This document shows, one piece after another, positions 10,036 to 20,243 of a stretch of DNA of 23,714 nt. A model generated the notes under the pieces. That model was not told the origin of the DNA. It did not search any database and worked only from the letters and a program-made list of their open reading frames with translations. The DNA comes from Paramecium sonneborni (lineage: Eukaryota > Ciliophora > Oligohymenophorea > Peniculida > Parameciidae): contig CAJJDN010000296.1 of NCBI GenBank assembly GCA_905182985.1, forward strand, positions 4,740-28,453, in the 5' to 3' direction. Numbering within the stretch: the stretch's first letter is position 1; each line of letters begins with the position of its first letter. The position numbers and the translations under genes were made by a program.

Positions 10036-10882
10036 ATTTCATTTAGTGCTAAAGGTGTGCCAATTTTGGAATTTGAAGCAAGGAGTATATTTATAAATGA
10101 GGAAAAAAATAGGTTTACTTCATCTAAATGAACTGAATTAAAAAAGCTGGTCTATGAAACTCTTTGAGATCCTAAATCTGAATATCAAATTATCAAGAAT
10201 TGGCTAAATATCACTAACAATAAAGGCTATTTTAAATAAGCAATTTTTAGTATATGGTCTGTAAAGGCATATGTAAAAAATTAAGCAATTTCTAATAGAG
10301 CTATCATATTATATATAGGGGAAAAAGTTATACTGGACTAAGAATGAATTCTAACGATATAAATTTAATTTAATTTAATTATACTAATGTAGAATAATAA
10401 TTTAATTATTATTCTAGGCCTAACATAATGCTTTTGTTTAGGATACTTAAATTTATACAATCAGTATGGAGAATAATCTATTAGGCAGTCTTGTTTTAAT
10501 TTAAATTATAATTTACTCTCTCAAATTAAATAAATTTGTTTTGCTCTTACTTCTGCTTGAAGATATTAATCCTAAACTTACTTAGAATCCAAACTATTAC
10601 AGACTCGAAGGAAAAAGTTTTAAAAGAAATATTTTATAATACTTAAATTAAAATTAAGAAGATATTTAGCACTAATTATTTAATTATACCCTACAACAAT
10701 ACATAAAGTTAAGCAATTATTGGTTAATTTGAATAATTATATTCATGATAGTCTATATATAAAGAGCAAAAGCAAAGAAAGTAAATAATGATATAATTGA
10801 TTCGATCCTATTATTACACCTTTACTTTAATTTTCAATTTAATATTGAAAAAAATGATAAATAAATAAATTAATTAAAATGA
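10036..10882 (+). pseudogene. 3' part of a decayed gene
   Basis: Frame A from 10036 to TGA 10345-10347 reads SAKGVPILEFEARSIFINEE, then TGA at 10129 and 10165, then DPKSEYQIIKNWLNITNNKG and IFSIWSVKAYVKN. Frame B from about 10382 to TGA 10880-10882 has an internal TGA at 10730. It contains SMENNLLGSLVL, a hydrophobic segment rich in Leu that could cross a membrane, then LEDINPKLTQNPNYYRLEGK and a Gln/Asn-rich tail ending NDKQINQLK. The composition is clearly protein-like. It probably belongs to the same gene as the NTR-like frame at 8826, giving an extracellular part followed by one membrane segment, but the link is inferred from order and strand only. No family is recognised. Confidence 0.45.
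10390..10416. repeat. Perfect 27-nt palindrome
   Basis: TAGAATAATAATT and its exact reverse complement flank a single central T. Both 13-bp arms match without error. It lies inside the 10036-10882 relic. A shorter palindrome, TAGGCCTA, begins at 10415 and overlaps its right end. It could form a hairpin in RNA or a cruciform in DNA. AT-rich DNA makes short palindromes common, but a perfect 13-bp arm is not expected often in 24 kb. Confidence 0.7.
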
Positions 10883-11216
10883 TAAAAATAAGCCATCCAT
10901 AAAAATAATTGTTTCTTAACAAAAAAAATTATCAGATAGATATTTTATTATTTTTATTTGCAAACAAATATGCTGTCTTCAAGAGAAATAAAATAAGAAA
11001 TTACCAAAAGAATTAACCGCATATAAATATAGCGACCTTATAAAAATGAAGAGAGAAAAAAACAACACTATATTTCTTATCAACTGATTTTTATAATTGA
11101 GAAAATAAATATAAATTTAAATTAATTAATTAAAGTCATGCAATATAATTCTACATACAATAGAATTCAAATTATTATTACATCATTATTTGTTAAAATA
11201 TAATTAATTATTATTA
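10883..11216 (+). promoter_or_regulatory. Upstream intergenic region of the intact gene
   Basis: This 334-nt AT-rich segment has no convincing coding frame. It separates the last relic stop from the ATG of the 1,460-residue gene and must hold its promoter and transcription start if the gene is expressed. ATTAATTAATTAAAG at 11121-11135 and poly-A runs are present, but no element can be assigned. Ciliate promoters have few recognisable motifs. Confidence 0.4.
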
Positions 11217-14200
11217 ATGGCTTTTTATATTTTAAGGATATATCTTATTCTTCCACTTTGTTTATGTAAGTTAATTTTATACTATTATAGTAACATTAAG
11301 CTGTAATTAAGGATAGATTGAAATTGACGGTATATGTTCCGATTGTTCATCTAATTGTTAAAGTTGTTTAGCTCCTGGTTCATGCAGCACATGCAATCCA
11401 GGATATCGTCTAAACATTTTACAATTGTGTGTTGCTTGTTCAAATGGGTGCTAGGTTTGTTCTTCATTATCATGCACAACTTGTTTTCCAAAGTTTTATA
11501 AATCAAGCTCTAATTGCTATGTTTGTCCAACTTAATGTGCCACTTGCACATCAAGCACTGTATGTTAAACCTGTTTGGATAATTATTTTATACTAGGGAG
11601 TAGTTGTTCAGTTTGTGATGTTTCTTGTAAGACATGTGAAAATTCGAGCATTACTTGTACTTCATGTGATGTTGGTAAATATTTATCAGGTTCATAATGC
11701 TTTCTTTGTTATGCTCCATGTTTTAGTTGTATCAACAATCCAAATCATTGTACTTCGTGTATTGACCATAATTAAAAAGTAATTAATTTTCAATGTGTTT
11801 GTAATGATGGATATTACAAGGATGAATTTAATTAATGCTAACTTTGTATTTAACCATGTTCTAAATGTGAATTTAATGCTAACAATTGTACAGATTGTGT
11901 CTTTACTTTTACATTAAGTCTTTAAATACCTAATAAATGTGAATGTTCTATTGGATATTTTTCATTTGATTCTGAAACTTGTAAATAATGTTAAGCTCCT
12001 TGTCAAAGTTGTGAACAGGATGTGAATCACTGTCTCACTTGCATTGATTAAAATTAAGTTGTAAATGAATTAAATACTTGTGTATGTAAAACAGGATGGG
12101 TTCTTAATATTGACGGTATCACATGCATTTAATGTTAATTGCCATGTATAGATTGTGTATAAACAATAAATATATGTGTTACTTGCTAAGATTAATCTCA
12201 TTAATAACCAGATTCATGTAAATGTGAACCTGGCTGGATTTATGACAGCCACTACTTTTGTGTTCCTTGTTTATAACCATGCGATACTTGTGAAATATCT
12301 ACATCCAGATGTCTATCATGTTTAGATGACAATCATGAAATAAATAATTAATCCTAATGTGTATGCAAAACTACTTTTTATTCTAATAGTCTAACAACAT
12401 GTTCAAAATGCAATGAGCCATGTTATGAATGTGATTTAAATGGATGTATCAATTGCATAGATACAAATTAAATCATAAATTCCAATTATTAATGTGTTTG
12501 CAAACCTGGATATGTTTTATAAGGAGTTAACTGTTTCCAATGTTAAATTCCTTGTTCTACTTGTGTTAATAATGTTAATGATTGTTTAACATGTTTGGAT
12601 TTTAATCAAATAGTCAGCAATTATTAATGTAAATGCAAAGAAGGTTTTGTACTGATAGGGGATGTTTGTTGTGATTAATATTGTTTTGATTGTTAGGGAA
12701 TGAATAACTGTGTGGTCTGTCAGAAAGGATTCTATTTAACTACTAATAGTAGGTGTTCTTAATGTATTGATCATTGCAATATTTGTTTTAATCAAAAAAA
12801 TTGTGATAAATGCCAAGATGGGTATTTTATTGATTAAAATTATCAATGCTAAATATGTTCTCCATATTGCAATATATGTAATCATTAATCTACGTGCGAT
12901 ACATGCTTTAATGGATATTATTTAAATAATCAAGTATGCGAGATATGTAATACAAATTGTTTAACTTGTATTTTATCAGCTGATAAATGCTTAACTTGTA
13001 AATTAAATTATTAAATTAACATCAAGAATTAATGTGAGTGCAAAAATGGATATTATGAATAAGAAAATGAATGTTTTGAATGTTAATATCTCTGTTAAAA
13101 ATGTTTAAGTTCATAAATATGTGAATAATGTGTTTAACTTCCAAATTTATTATTAGATATGGATTACTAGTGTAAATGCGCTAATGGGTACTTTTGGGAT
13201 GAAAAATTTTGTTTATAATGTGATTAAAAATGTTTGACTTGTTAAGAGGATTCAATTAATTGTTTGAGTTGTGCTCAATCAAGAATTTTATCAAAAAATA
13301 GATGTGTATGCAAGGATAATTATTTTGAAAATGAATATGGATTCTGTATTTCGTGTGACAATGATTAAGGAAAAACTTAAGAAATTTGTAGATATAGAAA
13401 CTGTTCGGATTAAATTTGGACATATGGAGAAGAATGTGATGATGGAAATAATGTAAATAGAGATGGTTGTTCAAATTGTAATATAGACTTAAATTACACT
13501 TGTTTTAATTAATTGCTAAAACCATCAATATGCTTATAATGTCAAGCAAATTGTCTAAAATGTAAATTTAATCCACTTTCAGGTAAGTCCTAATGTATTC
13601 TATGTGCAACTGGCTATTTTTTAGATAAAAATAATTGTGTTGAATGTTCAGCAAACTGTCTGGAATGTATTGATCGACCTAATAATTGTTTAAGTTGTAA
13701 ATTTTAATAAAATTAGAATGGCAAATGTTCTAAATGTGAATCTGAATAAGGTTATTTTTTCAACGTTTTAGACAAGTACTGTTAACCAATTTGTGGAGAT
13801 TAAATTAAAGTTTATAATGAATAATGTGATGATGGAAATATTATTGATGGAGATGGATGTGATTCTAATTGTAAAATTGAATATTCGAATGCTTATTTGA
13901 ATAAGTAAAAAAATTTTGAAAAGTTAGGTAAAAATTAATTTAAGTTTTGGTTAAATAACAATAGAATTATAAGCAATTTAGACTGCCTTACTGCCAACAT
14001 TTCTATAGATTATTTTGGAAAAGATGAATTCTTATTCAATTCCACTTAAACTGATCATTCATGTAATGTTTAATTTTAATTTTTTAAATCAATTTTTGCT
14101 AGCAACACTATTCATATTTCGTTTTAAATTTTATAAATCAAACAAAGATTGTTATTAGAGAATTAAACTAATATGTTTATTAATTATGATATCATTCCAG

Positions 14201-15624
14201 AAGATTTTATAGTTTTATCCCAAAGTGAAATAGATTAAATAGAAGGAATCGAAAATGCATAATCGACATTTGCATTTATATTTCTTATTTTGATACCAAT
14301 TTCTATTATTGCAAATTTGTTTGATTATTTATGGACTATTTTAGAAATATTGAGTTGGGTCAATAATTTCTATTTTTTAAATGTTAAATTCCCCTTTAAT
14401 GTTGAAGCTTTTCTTAAGAACAGTGATTGGTCAAACCTAATAACCTTTCCAACTTATTAAGAGTTAAACTAACCTGGATGTGATTATTATTTCAAAGCGC
14501 CTAAAAAATTTGATGATAAAGGAATAAATCCATTATTTATTAATAATGCATAAGTACCATTTTTATTTATTTTGTCTGCTGTTACTCTTTATTTATTCAA
14601 TTATTTAATTAAATATTGTTTTTAAATTTTAGATGTGTATTGTAGCAAAACTATTAAATCAAGAGACAAACATTTAAGTATTTTTAAGATTGAAGAAATC
14701 AATCCCTCTAAGAAAAAGGAAGATTTTAAGAAGGAAGAGGTAGTGAAACATAAGCAAATACTTCATAAAATAGTAAACCTTTTATAGAAAACTTAATAAG
14801 GGCTTAAATAAAAAATTAAATAAACTATTTCATTGTGCTTGCTTGATATTAGCTTATCAATTTTATTACAAATAACAAGCAATTCTAGTTCATAAAACTC
14901 TATTGTTATTGGAAATCAGTATTTGGCTTATTTATCGATAAACTTGATTTTTTTTCAACTTTATTAATCATATTAAATAGTAAATATTCATCCTCATTTA
15001 GCTGAAAATATGTTTTATAAAGAAAGGTATGGAATTTATTATGATAAAATAAATACTTCAAATTCATTTGGTCTATATTATTTTTTTTTAGGATTACTTA
15101 AAAAACTTCTTTATATTTATTTTATGGTAACTTCCTACAATTCACCAACAATACAAACTTTATTTTGTTTTGCAGCAAATTCGATTAGCCTTGCAATTTT
15201 GTTGTACACAAACCCATTTAAAACTAAATTTCAATATTTAATTTAATTAACATTTGATATTTGCTTGAGTACTATAATTTTTATCACAATTGGTTTTTCT
15301 ATGAACGTGAATAAAAAAGTAAGATTTATCGAAGAAAATAAAGTTATTTTAGGTTGGGCTATCATTTCATTAGTAGTCATAGCAATCTCTGTAGAAATTT
15401 TCATGTTAATGTATGAATTGATACTTTAATTTTATAATTTGTTAATGTACATCAAAAGTGCAATCTAAAAATAATAATAAGAGGAAACAAAAAATGAGCA
15501 GACGGGTGAATAATCAAATGTTTTATAAACTAAAAAGAAAGATAATATAAATGTCAATAAGAATAAGTTGCAACTTTCAAGAATAGCAAAATAATCTTCT
15601 TTGAGATTTCATTAGAGAGAATGA
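11217..15624 (+). CDS. Cysteine-rich furin-like repeat membrane protein, 1,460 residues
   Basis: ATG 11217 begins a signal peptide (MAFYILRIYLILPLCLL) split by a 25-nt intron at 11266-11290. The spliced frame then runs without TGA to 15622-15624. Residues 32 to about 880 are tandem cysteine-rich repeats (C-x2-C, C-x3-C-x2-C, often ending in Gly-Tyr), as in furin or EGF-receptor-type extracellular domains. Two C-D-D-G-N...G-D/R-G-C-x2-3-C motifs at about 732-746 and 862-877 match DUF4215/Myxococcus Cys-rich repeats. About eight membrane segments follow, near 1008-1028, 1105-1128, 1195-1212, 1226-1242, 1278-1297, 1304-1322, 1333-1353 and 1369-1391. A basic loop lies near 1150-1195, and a Gln/Lys-rich tail ends in RQRE-like residues. 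This suggests a cell-surface receptor or channel-like protein; ligand and function are unknown. Dense TAA/TAG glutamine codons and zero internal TGA in 1,460 codons show it is maintained. GC content is visibly higher than in the flanks (23 of 60 bases at 11341-11400). The family is large in Paramecium; no gene symbol is warranted. Confidence 0.93.
11266..11290 (+). other. 25-nt spliceosomal intron in the signal-peptide coding region
   Basis: The segment starts GTAAG and ends TATAG. Without its removal the frame meets TGA about ten codons after the intron; with removal the signal peptide reads straight into the Cys-rich domain. Its length is not a multiple of three, so retention always breaks the frame, as is usual for Paramecium mini-introns monitored by nonsense-mediated decay. 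It is the only intron found in this gene. Confidence 0.9.
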
Positions 15625-15661
15625 GAAATGAGTACATTATTTTACAAAATTATATAAATTT

Positions 15662-16659
15662 AGTGTTTTTTAGTTAGAGTATTAGTTACAGACATCAACT
15701 AAGAAGTTCATGCAATAATGATGGAACAGGATTAAAAAAAAGAATTTCATTCTTGAAATTAGTTTTGTAAAGCATCTTCTGCTTGAATTTTGGTAGAATG
15801 AGCAATTAAAATTCACATTATGATATTATCGAGATAGATACTTAAGCGTATATGTGTCAATAAAAATTGATAGGATGCTAAAATTTCTATTCAAAAATGA
15901 TTTAGGCACATATATCGCATATTGGATTGTTACTTTGGTAATAAAATTTTCAACATTTCTAAAAATTTCTTCAATTAAATATTATCATGTAGCTGAAAGT
16001 ATTCCTCCATAAAAATACTATAAGACATGCTAAAACTTAGTCAGCATTCTTGTAATTAAAATTAGAGATTTTTCCAGAGAATTCTATATATTAATAATCC
16101 CTGCTTTATTATTTTTAATAAAACTTTTAGTAATTTACTACAATTTACTTCTACTAATTTTGGTATTAAGACTGAAGAACGTCTTATTAAATTTGTAATA
16201 CTTATGCTATAGCGTGCCGAAGATATTAATATTATTCATTCTTGAAAAATGACCTATCATCTATTAAATCAATAATTTAATTAAAATTTGATGCCATTTT
16301 GAAAGGAATTTAATAAAATATAAAAATTACATCATCATTAATTTTTTCCTATTTAATAGCCCTCAAGATATTATCTTAAGCCCTTTTATATTCAGGATGC
16401 CTAACTATTAAACGAAACTCTTTTAGAAAATTACTATTATTCAAATATTATGAATGTTATGAGTATTAAATTTTATGCTGATAAAAAATTTACAGAATTC
16501 TTTTCCATAATATATAGATCTGGCTTATTACCTTACTTTAAGTATTATTAAATAATAAAAAGTTAATAATCTATTAAGAGGCTAATTTTATATATTTTAT
16601 AAATAATTTGTTATTTAATTGTTCTTTTTCTCTTTTAAAGTTATAATTAATTTCCTTGA
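15662..16659 (+). pseudogene. Decayed multi-pass membrane protein
   Basis: Frame B from about 15662 to TGA 16250-16252 has TGA at 15719 and 15821 but otherwise reads as protein: LLLEFWQNEQLKF, RMLKFLFKNDLGTYIAYW, then FYILIIPALLFLIKLLVIYY, a clear membrane segment followed by a second. The TGA at 15821 sits between Leu and Tyr-Tyr where a TGG codon would fit. Frame A from 16303 to TGA 16657-16659 continues with KPFYIQDAQLLNETLLENYY, FYADKKFTEFFSIIYRSGLL and another hydrophobic helix (ILYILQIICYLIVLFLF). One frameshift and three TGA codons separate these from an intact gene. Family not recognised. It starts only about 40 bases downstream of the intact gene, on the same strand. Confidence 0.45.
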
Positions 16660-16707
16660 TTTGTAACACAAGTTATTGTTTTAATGTAAGGATTTTATTA
16701 AATATTG

Positions 16708-17176
16708 ATGTCTATGTGCTACTTATTTTCTTTATTGATTTCTTGTGATTTTTCAGAATTATCCGAAAATTACTTAGGGAGAGGTTATATAAGCTCTTAA
16801 AAAGTAATAGTGGTTTCAAAAAAAAATCAAAATTTTTCAATTAAAAACCAATTTTTCTATCAGCAACTAACATTCTCGCTTAAAGTTAATGCTTTAAACC
16901 TAAAGGTCTATATCACAATAATTAATTTTTGTTGTCTTATATAATTATGAATATCTTTTTTTCTCTAATACTTTATTTAATGAGTAAAGTGATATTTTTA
17001 GCAGCAATACGTTAACATTACGGAGAAAAATTCTTTCTGCATTAACACTTTTGTAATTTTTTGTGGATAAACTTTAATAGAAATGGAAATCACATTTCAA
17101 ATCATTAAAAGAAATATAATATTTTAAATTAAGTTATTTAAAGAAAGAAAATTTGTTCTCATCAAAAAGTTATGAA
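16708..17176 (+). pseudogene. Remnant of a secreted-protein gene
   Basis: ATG 16708 opens an 80-codon frame to TGA 16948-16950. It starts MSMCYLFSLLISCDF, a plausible signal peptide, and continues with LSENYLGRGYISSQKVIVVS and a strand-rich polar region. Protein-like reading continues in the next frame from about 16922 to TGA 17174-17176 (LYNYEYLFFSNTLFNEQ, LTLRRKILSALTLLQFF). The overlap of the two frames suggests a single frameshift in one gene. Alternatively, the second frame belongs to the repeat gene downstream. No domain is recognised. Confidence 0.4.
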
Positions 17177-17209
17177 AGATAGAAAAACTATCTCAAAAAA
17201 ATAAATAAT

Positions 17210-18003
17210 GTGAATATCTATTCTTGAGTCTCAAATGAGATGATTATAAATAAAATATTAAATAGAATTAAATCTAAATAAGGAAATCATGTACCTTCAT
17301 AATTTTATAAAAATAATGATAGAATAAGATTTTATTCCTTTGAAATCTTAGATGAAGGATTGCCGGTGGAGATTATTTATAAGTTGAGTCAAGATCAGTT
17401 TAAATAAATTGTAATTTTATATAAATATATGAATTTAATGTGTTTTCAGATGCTAAAAAAAATTGAAAGGTGGGTAGATGAAGGGTTTTATTGAAAAAAG
17501 TCACTCATAAACATGTATATGATTTCTATCGTATAAAGGTCGGTAGATGGGCAAAAATAATTTAATTAAATATAAATATCATTTAAAAATTAGGAATATA
17601 ATATTTGTTTAGCAGTAGCGGATCATATGATTCAAAAGGACATTAAAAAAAAAGATTGGAAAGTTAGTTGAAATGGCACAATTATTTTAGATTGATAAAT
17701 AAGTCGCTTCAAGTGGATATTAATAGTATGGGAATGAAGGTAGGTAAATGGGATATTATTTATTGCAAATTTTAAATCAATAAATATTATAATAAATATA
17801 ACAATTATCTAAGCAAAAAGAACATAAAAATTGGTGTAATGTTGATGGATCATTTGCTAAAGAGGGAAATTAAATAAGATTGGAAAATGTGGAGAATTAT
17901 CTGAAGGATTTAAATTGGATAAATTATTCTTGGTTAATATAACGAATGGTATAAAAAAGTAGATACTTTGGTGGAAATAGATATTAAAAACAACCTTAAT
18001 GGT
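17210..18003 (+). pseudogene. Decayed GKW/VGRWD-repeat (MORN-like) protein gene
   Basis: Repeated motifs appear in changing frames: GGDY at about 17371; IERWVDEGFY at 17462; KVGRW at 17536; GSYDSKG at 17620; MKVGKWDIIY at 17734; GSFAKEGN at 17847; and KIGKCGELSEGF at 17876. Units follow the order G-G-S-Y-D...K-I-G-K-W-x-E-L...M-x-V-G-K-W-D, which I recognise as a large repeat family in Paramecium resembling MORN/YwqK-type beta repeats. The two V-G-(R/K)-W motifs are 201 nt apart. At least three frameshifts and an in-frame TGA (17492) break it, and one repeat Trp is now Cys. The biochemical function of the family is not known to me. Confidence 0.6.
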
Positions 18004-18119
18004 AGAGAGACGATATATAATTAGATAAAATAAATACTATTTATTAAGAGCCCATTCATTTATTTACCCTATCTAATGGAATTAAATAACCCTTCTCTTA
18101 ATCTAGATCATAACATTCA

Positions 18120-19348
18120 AAGTTTGCAATTTTCTGAGTGTTTTGTTATTAGAAGTAGTATTTCTAATCATAATTCTCTATTTATTTTGAAAGACCTGTT
18201 CTAATGTAAAAGAAGCTAGAAGATAAGGTATTGGGTCATATCTATAAAGTTTAAGAAGGTACTAAATAATTCAGATGACCTATCCCTTATTAAGCTCAAT
18301 TGCTTTTATTTCTTGGTTAACAAAAAACTTAAAATTGCATCATTTGACTGTAGTTTTGGCAAGTTGCTCAAATGATTTGCTGTTATGGATGTTATTATGA
18401 TTTTCTATTTTTTAATAGTAGATTAAGCTAATTAAATTATTGAAAAAAAGGTTTTAAATATTTCAATTTTACAAGTTTTGGTCTTAACTCTCCACGATAT
18501 TTGCATCAAATAATTATGAAAGTTTTTCGTTTTTTAATGATTATCATTTTATTAATTAAGTTATTAATAATTTATTTTCATAAAAAATAATAAATACAAC
18601 ATCAAACTTTACTTATAATAGGAATTGTTCTGGTTGCTATATTATCGAATCACAATATACCAGTTAAAGAAGATATACTCATTCGAAATTATTTTAAAAT
18701 ATTGGCTTAAAAAGGATCAATTTTTTAATTAATATTTATTTTGAAACATCTTTTTGTTATATCATTTTTTACTTTACTATTTAAAATACTGAAATTTAAT
18801 TAAAAGCTTTTGACAGATTCAAATGAGAGAACCACTGAAAGTAATTTGAATCGGAATAAAACTAAATATGATCAATAAAAATATAAAGTAACTTATTCTA
18901 AATAAAATCTATTTTTTTGTGCTAATCTTTTCTGCTCTTGGCTAGATAACGATGGGAGGATTTTGACCATTAGAAAAAGTTGTTTCATCAATAATAAAAA
19001 ATTATTAACCTTACCATTTTTGTGTTTTTTTTTATGATTGAAAAATTTTATAAAAAAAAATTTGTTAAAAATGGAAAAAACATCATGTTTTTCTACTGCT
19101 TCATTTATTATATTTAAATATTCCTTTTACTATTTGAAACTGCCTCTCTCTAAACATTATTTTTATCTTTCGGGCTTCTATTATTATATTTATTTACTAT
19201 TATTAATTATTTAAATCTGATATAATTATAATTTAAATTGTTTATATAATTATCAATATTATTTTATCATATTTTGAAGAGAAAATAAAAATTTTATCTA
19301 TTATTGTAAACTTAAGTAATTAAAATTAATGTTATCATGTAAACATGA
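18120..19348 (+). pseudogene. Decayed ABCC/MRP-type transporter, N-terminal part
   Basis: Frame C from about 18140 to 19037 carries membrane and linker sequence with several TGA codons, including 18441-18443 and 19035-19037. Key stretches are LNSPRYLHQIIMKVFRFLMI, hydrophobic helices around 18545-18660 and 18720-18800, a polar linker (SNERTTESNLNRNKTKYD), and LFFCANLFCSWLDN. After poly-A runs near 19045-19080 the reading moves to frame B: KNIMFFYCFIYYIQIFLLLF, ETASLQTLFLSFG and further helices to TGA 19346. The order 'F-x-x-x-L-F-x-S-W-L..., L-T-L-P, then Lys-rich helix and Q-I-F-L-L-L-F-E' matches the start of transmembrane domain 1 in ABCC-type (multidrug-resistance-associated) transporters. 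No Walker A, signature or Walker B motif exists in the window, so at least two thirds of such a transporter is missing. Confidence 0.5.
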
Positions 19349-19774
19349 AAATTAAAAAACAATTTATCATATTTTAAATAAGATACAAGTTCTAATTAGT
19401 TTTTAGTGTGAACATAAATCAATCTTATTTTAGTCATATTTAAAATGAAAATATACATCATTTTAAATTTATATTAATTTTAGGAAGTTTAAAAAAATCT
19501 TTTTATTTTACCATTTATAATAATTTTTATAAATATCAAATTTACAAATACCTTTAAATTTTATTCTTGTTTGATAAAAATAACTAATTCTATTTACTTG
19601 ATTAACCTATTTAAGATTAGTACTCACATTGTATGAGAATCATGATTTTTGATTTAAGGATGATAAGTCGATAGAGTTTATTATTAATTGATTGAATAGC
19701 TTTAAATTAAAGTGTCCTGACCATTCTACATGAATTGATTTACTATTTACAAAAAAAAAGTTTTTAAGTATAAT
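19349..19774. other. Very AT-rich spacer between opposed relics
   Basis: No frame on either strand looks like protein. It separates the end of the plus-strand transporter relic from the 3' end of a minus-strand relic. TTTATCATATTTTAAAT at 19361-19377 echoes a similar stretch near 19263-19275. Nothing else was seen. Confidence 0.45.
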
Positions 19775-20172
19775 TCAGTATTATAGACAACTTAATTCTT
19801 TAAGTTTTGAATTATAATTATTTAGTTCTTTCTCTACTTAATCATTAAAAATTATTTAGTATTATTATTACTAATGATTTTTAATTCTATATTTAATTTT
19901 TATCTATCTTAATATACCAAATTCTTTTTTGTTTATTTCATCAATTTATTTCTAGTTTTCTTTTTTCAAATTAATTATTACCCTAAAATCCTTATTTTGA
20001 TGTTTAATAGTCCTATTATCTATCAATTATTTAATTAGTCCTTAAAATTCTATCCTCTATCATCTAATACTTATTTGAATTCTTTTATGAATCTGTTAAA
20101 TTAAATTTATTGTTAATAAAAAATCACGCAATATTTCTTAATAAAGTTCTAATCATAAAAGTTTTATTTCAT
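19775..20172 (-). pseudogene. Minus-strand coiled-coil gene relic, about 131 codons
   Basis: On the minus strand, ATG 20172-20170 starts MKQNFYDQNFIKKYCVIFYQ and continues to FIKEFKQVLDDR. One frameshift near 20030 leads into a strongly coiled-coil segment (LKKENQKQIDEINKKEFGIL, VEKELNNYNSKLKE) that ends at TGA 19777-19775. Start and stop are both visible, and a single indel separates it from an intact small gene, so it may be younger than the others or may be a fragment of a longer gene. TAA/TAG glutamines are frequent. No family is recognised. Confidence 0.5.
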
Positions 20173-20243
20173 TATACAAATATAATAATATTTAATTATT
20201 AGATATGTTTATAGACATAATTATTTTATTTATTTATTTAGAA

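Noticed and set aside
9501..10076. 190-codon open continuation after TGA 9500 in the same frame
   Set aside because: Openness alone is weak evidence when TGA is the only stop. The reading has poor, low-complexity composition, and from 10036 another frame is clearly the ancestral one.
10190..10748. Long open frame C overlapping the 3' relic
   Set aside because: Frames A and B over the same bases give better protein character (acidic/basic balance, Trp, Gly, Pro), so frame C is a chance opening.
10795..10810. GATTCGATCC, similar to a tRNA B box
   Set aside because: No A box, acceptor stem or anticodon arm can be folded around it, and it lies within a protein-like frame.
13256..13474. Open frames of 60-70 codons on both strands inside the Cys-rich gene
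   Set aside because: They are shadows of the 1,460-residue gene in other frames, and one is its antisense. The real frame here reads through TAA/TAG as Gln and includes the first C-D-D-G-N motif.
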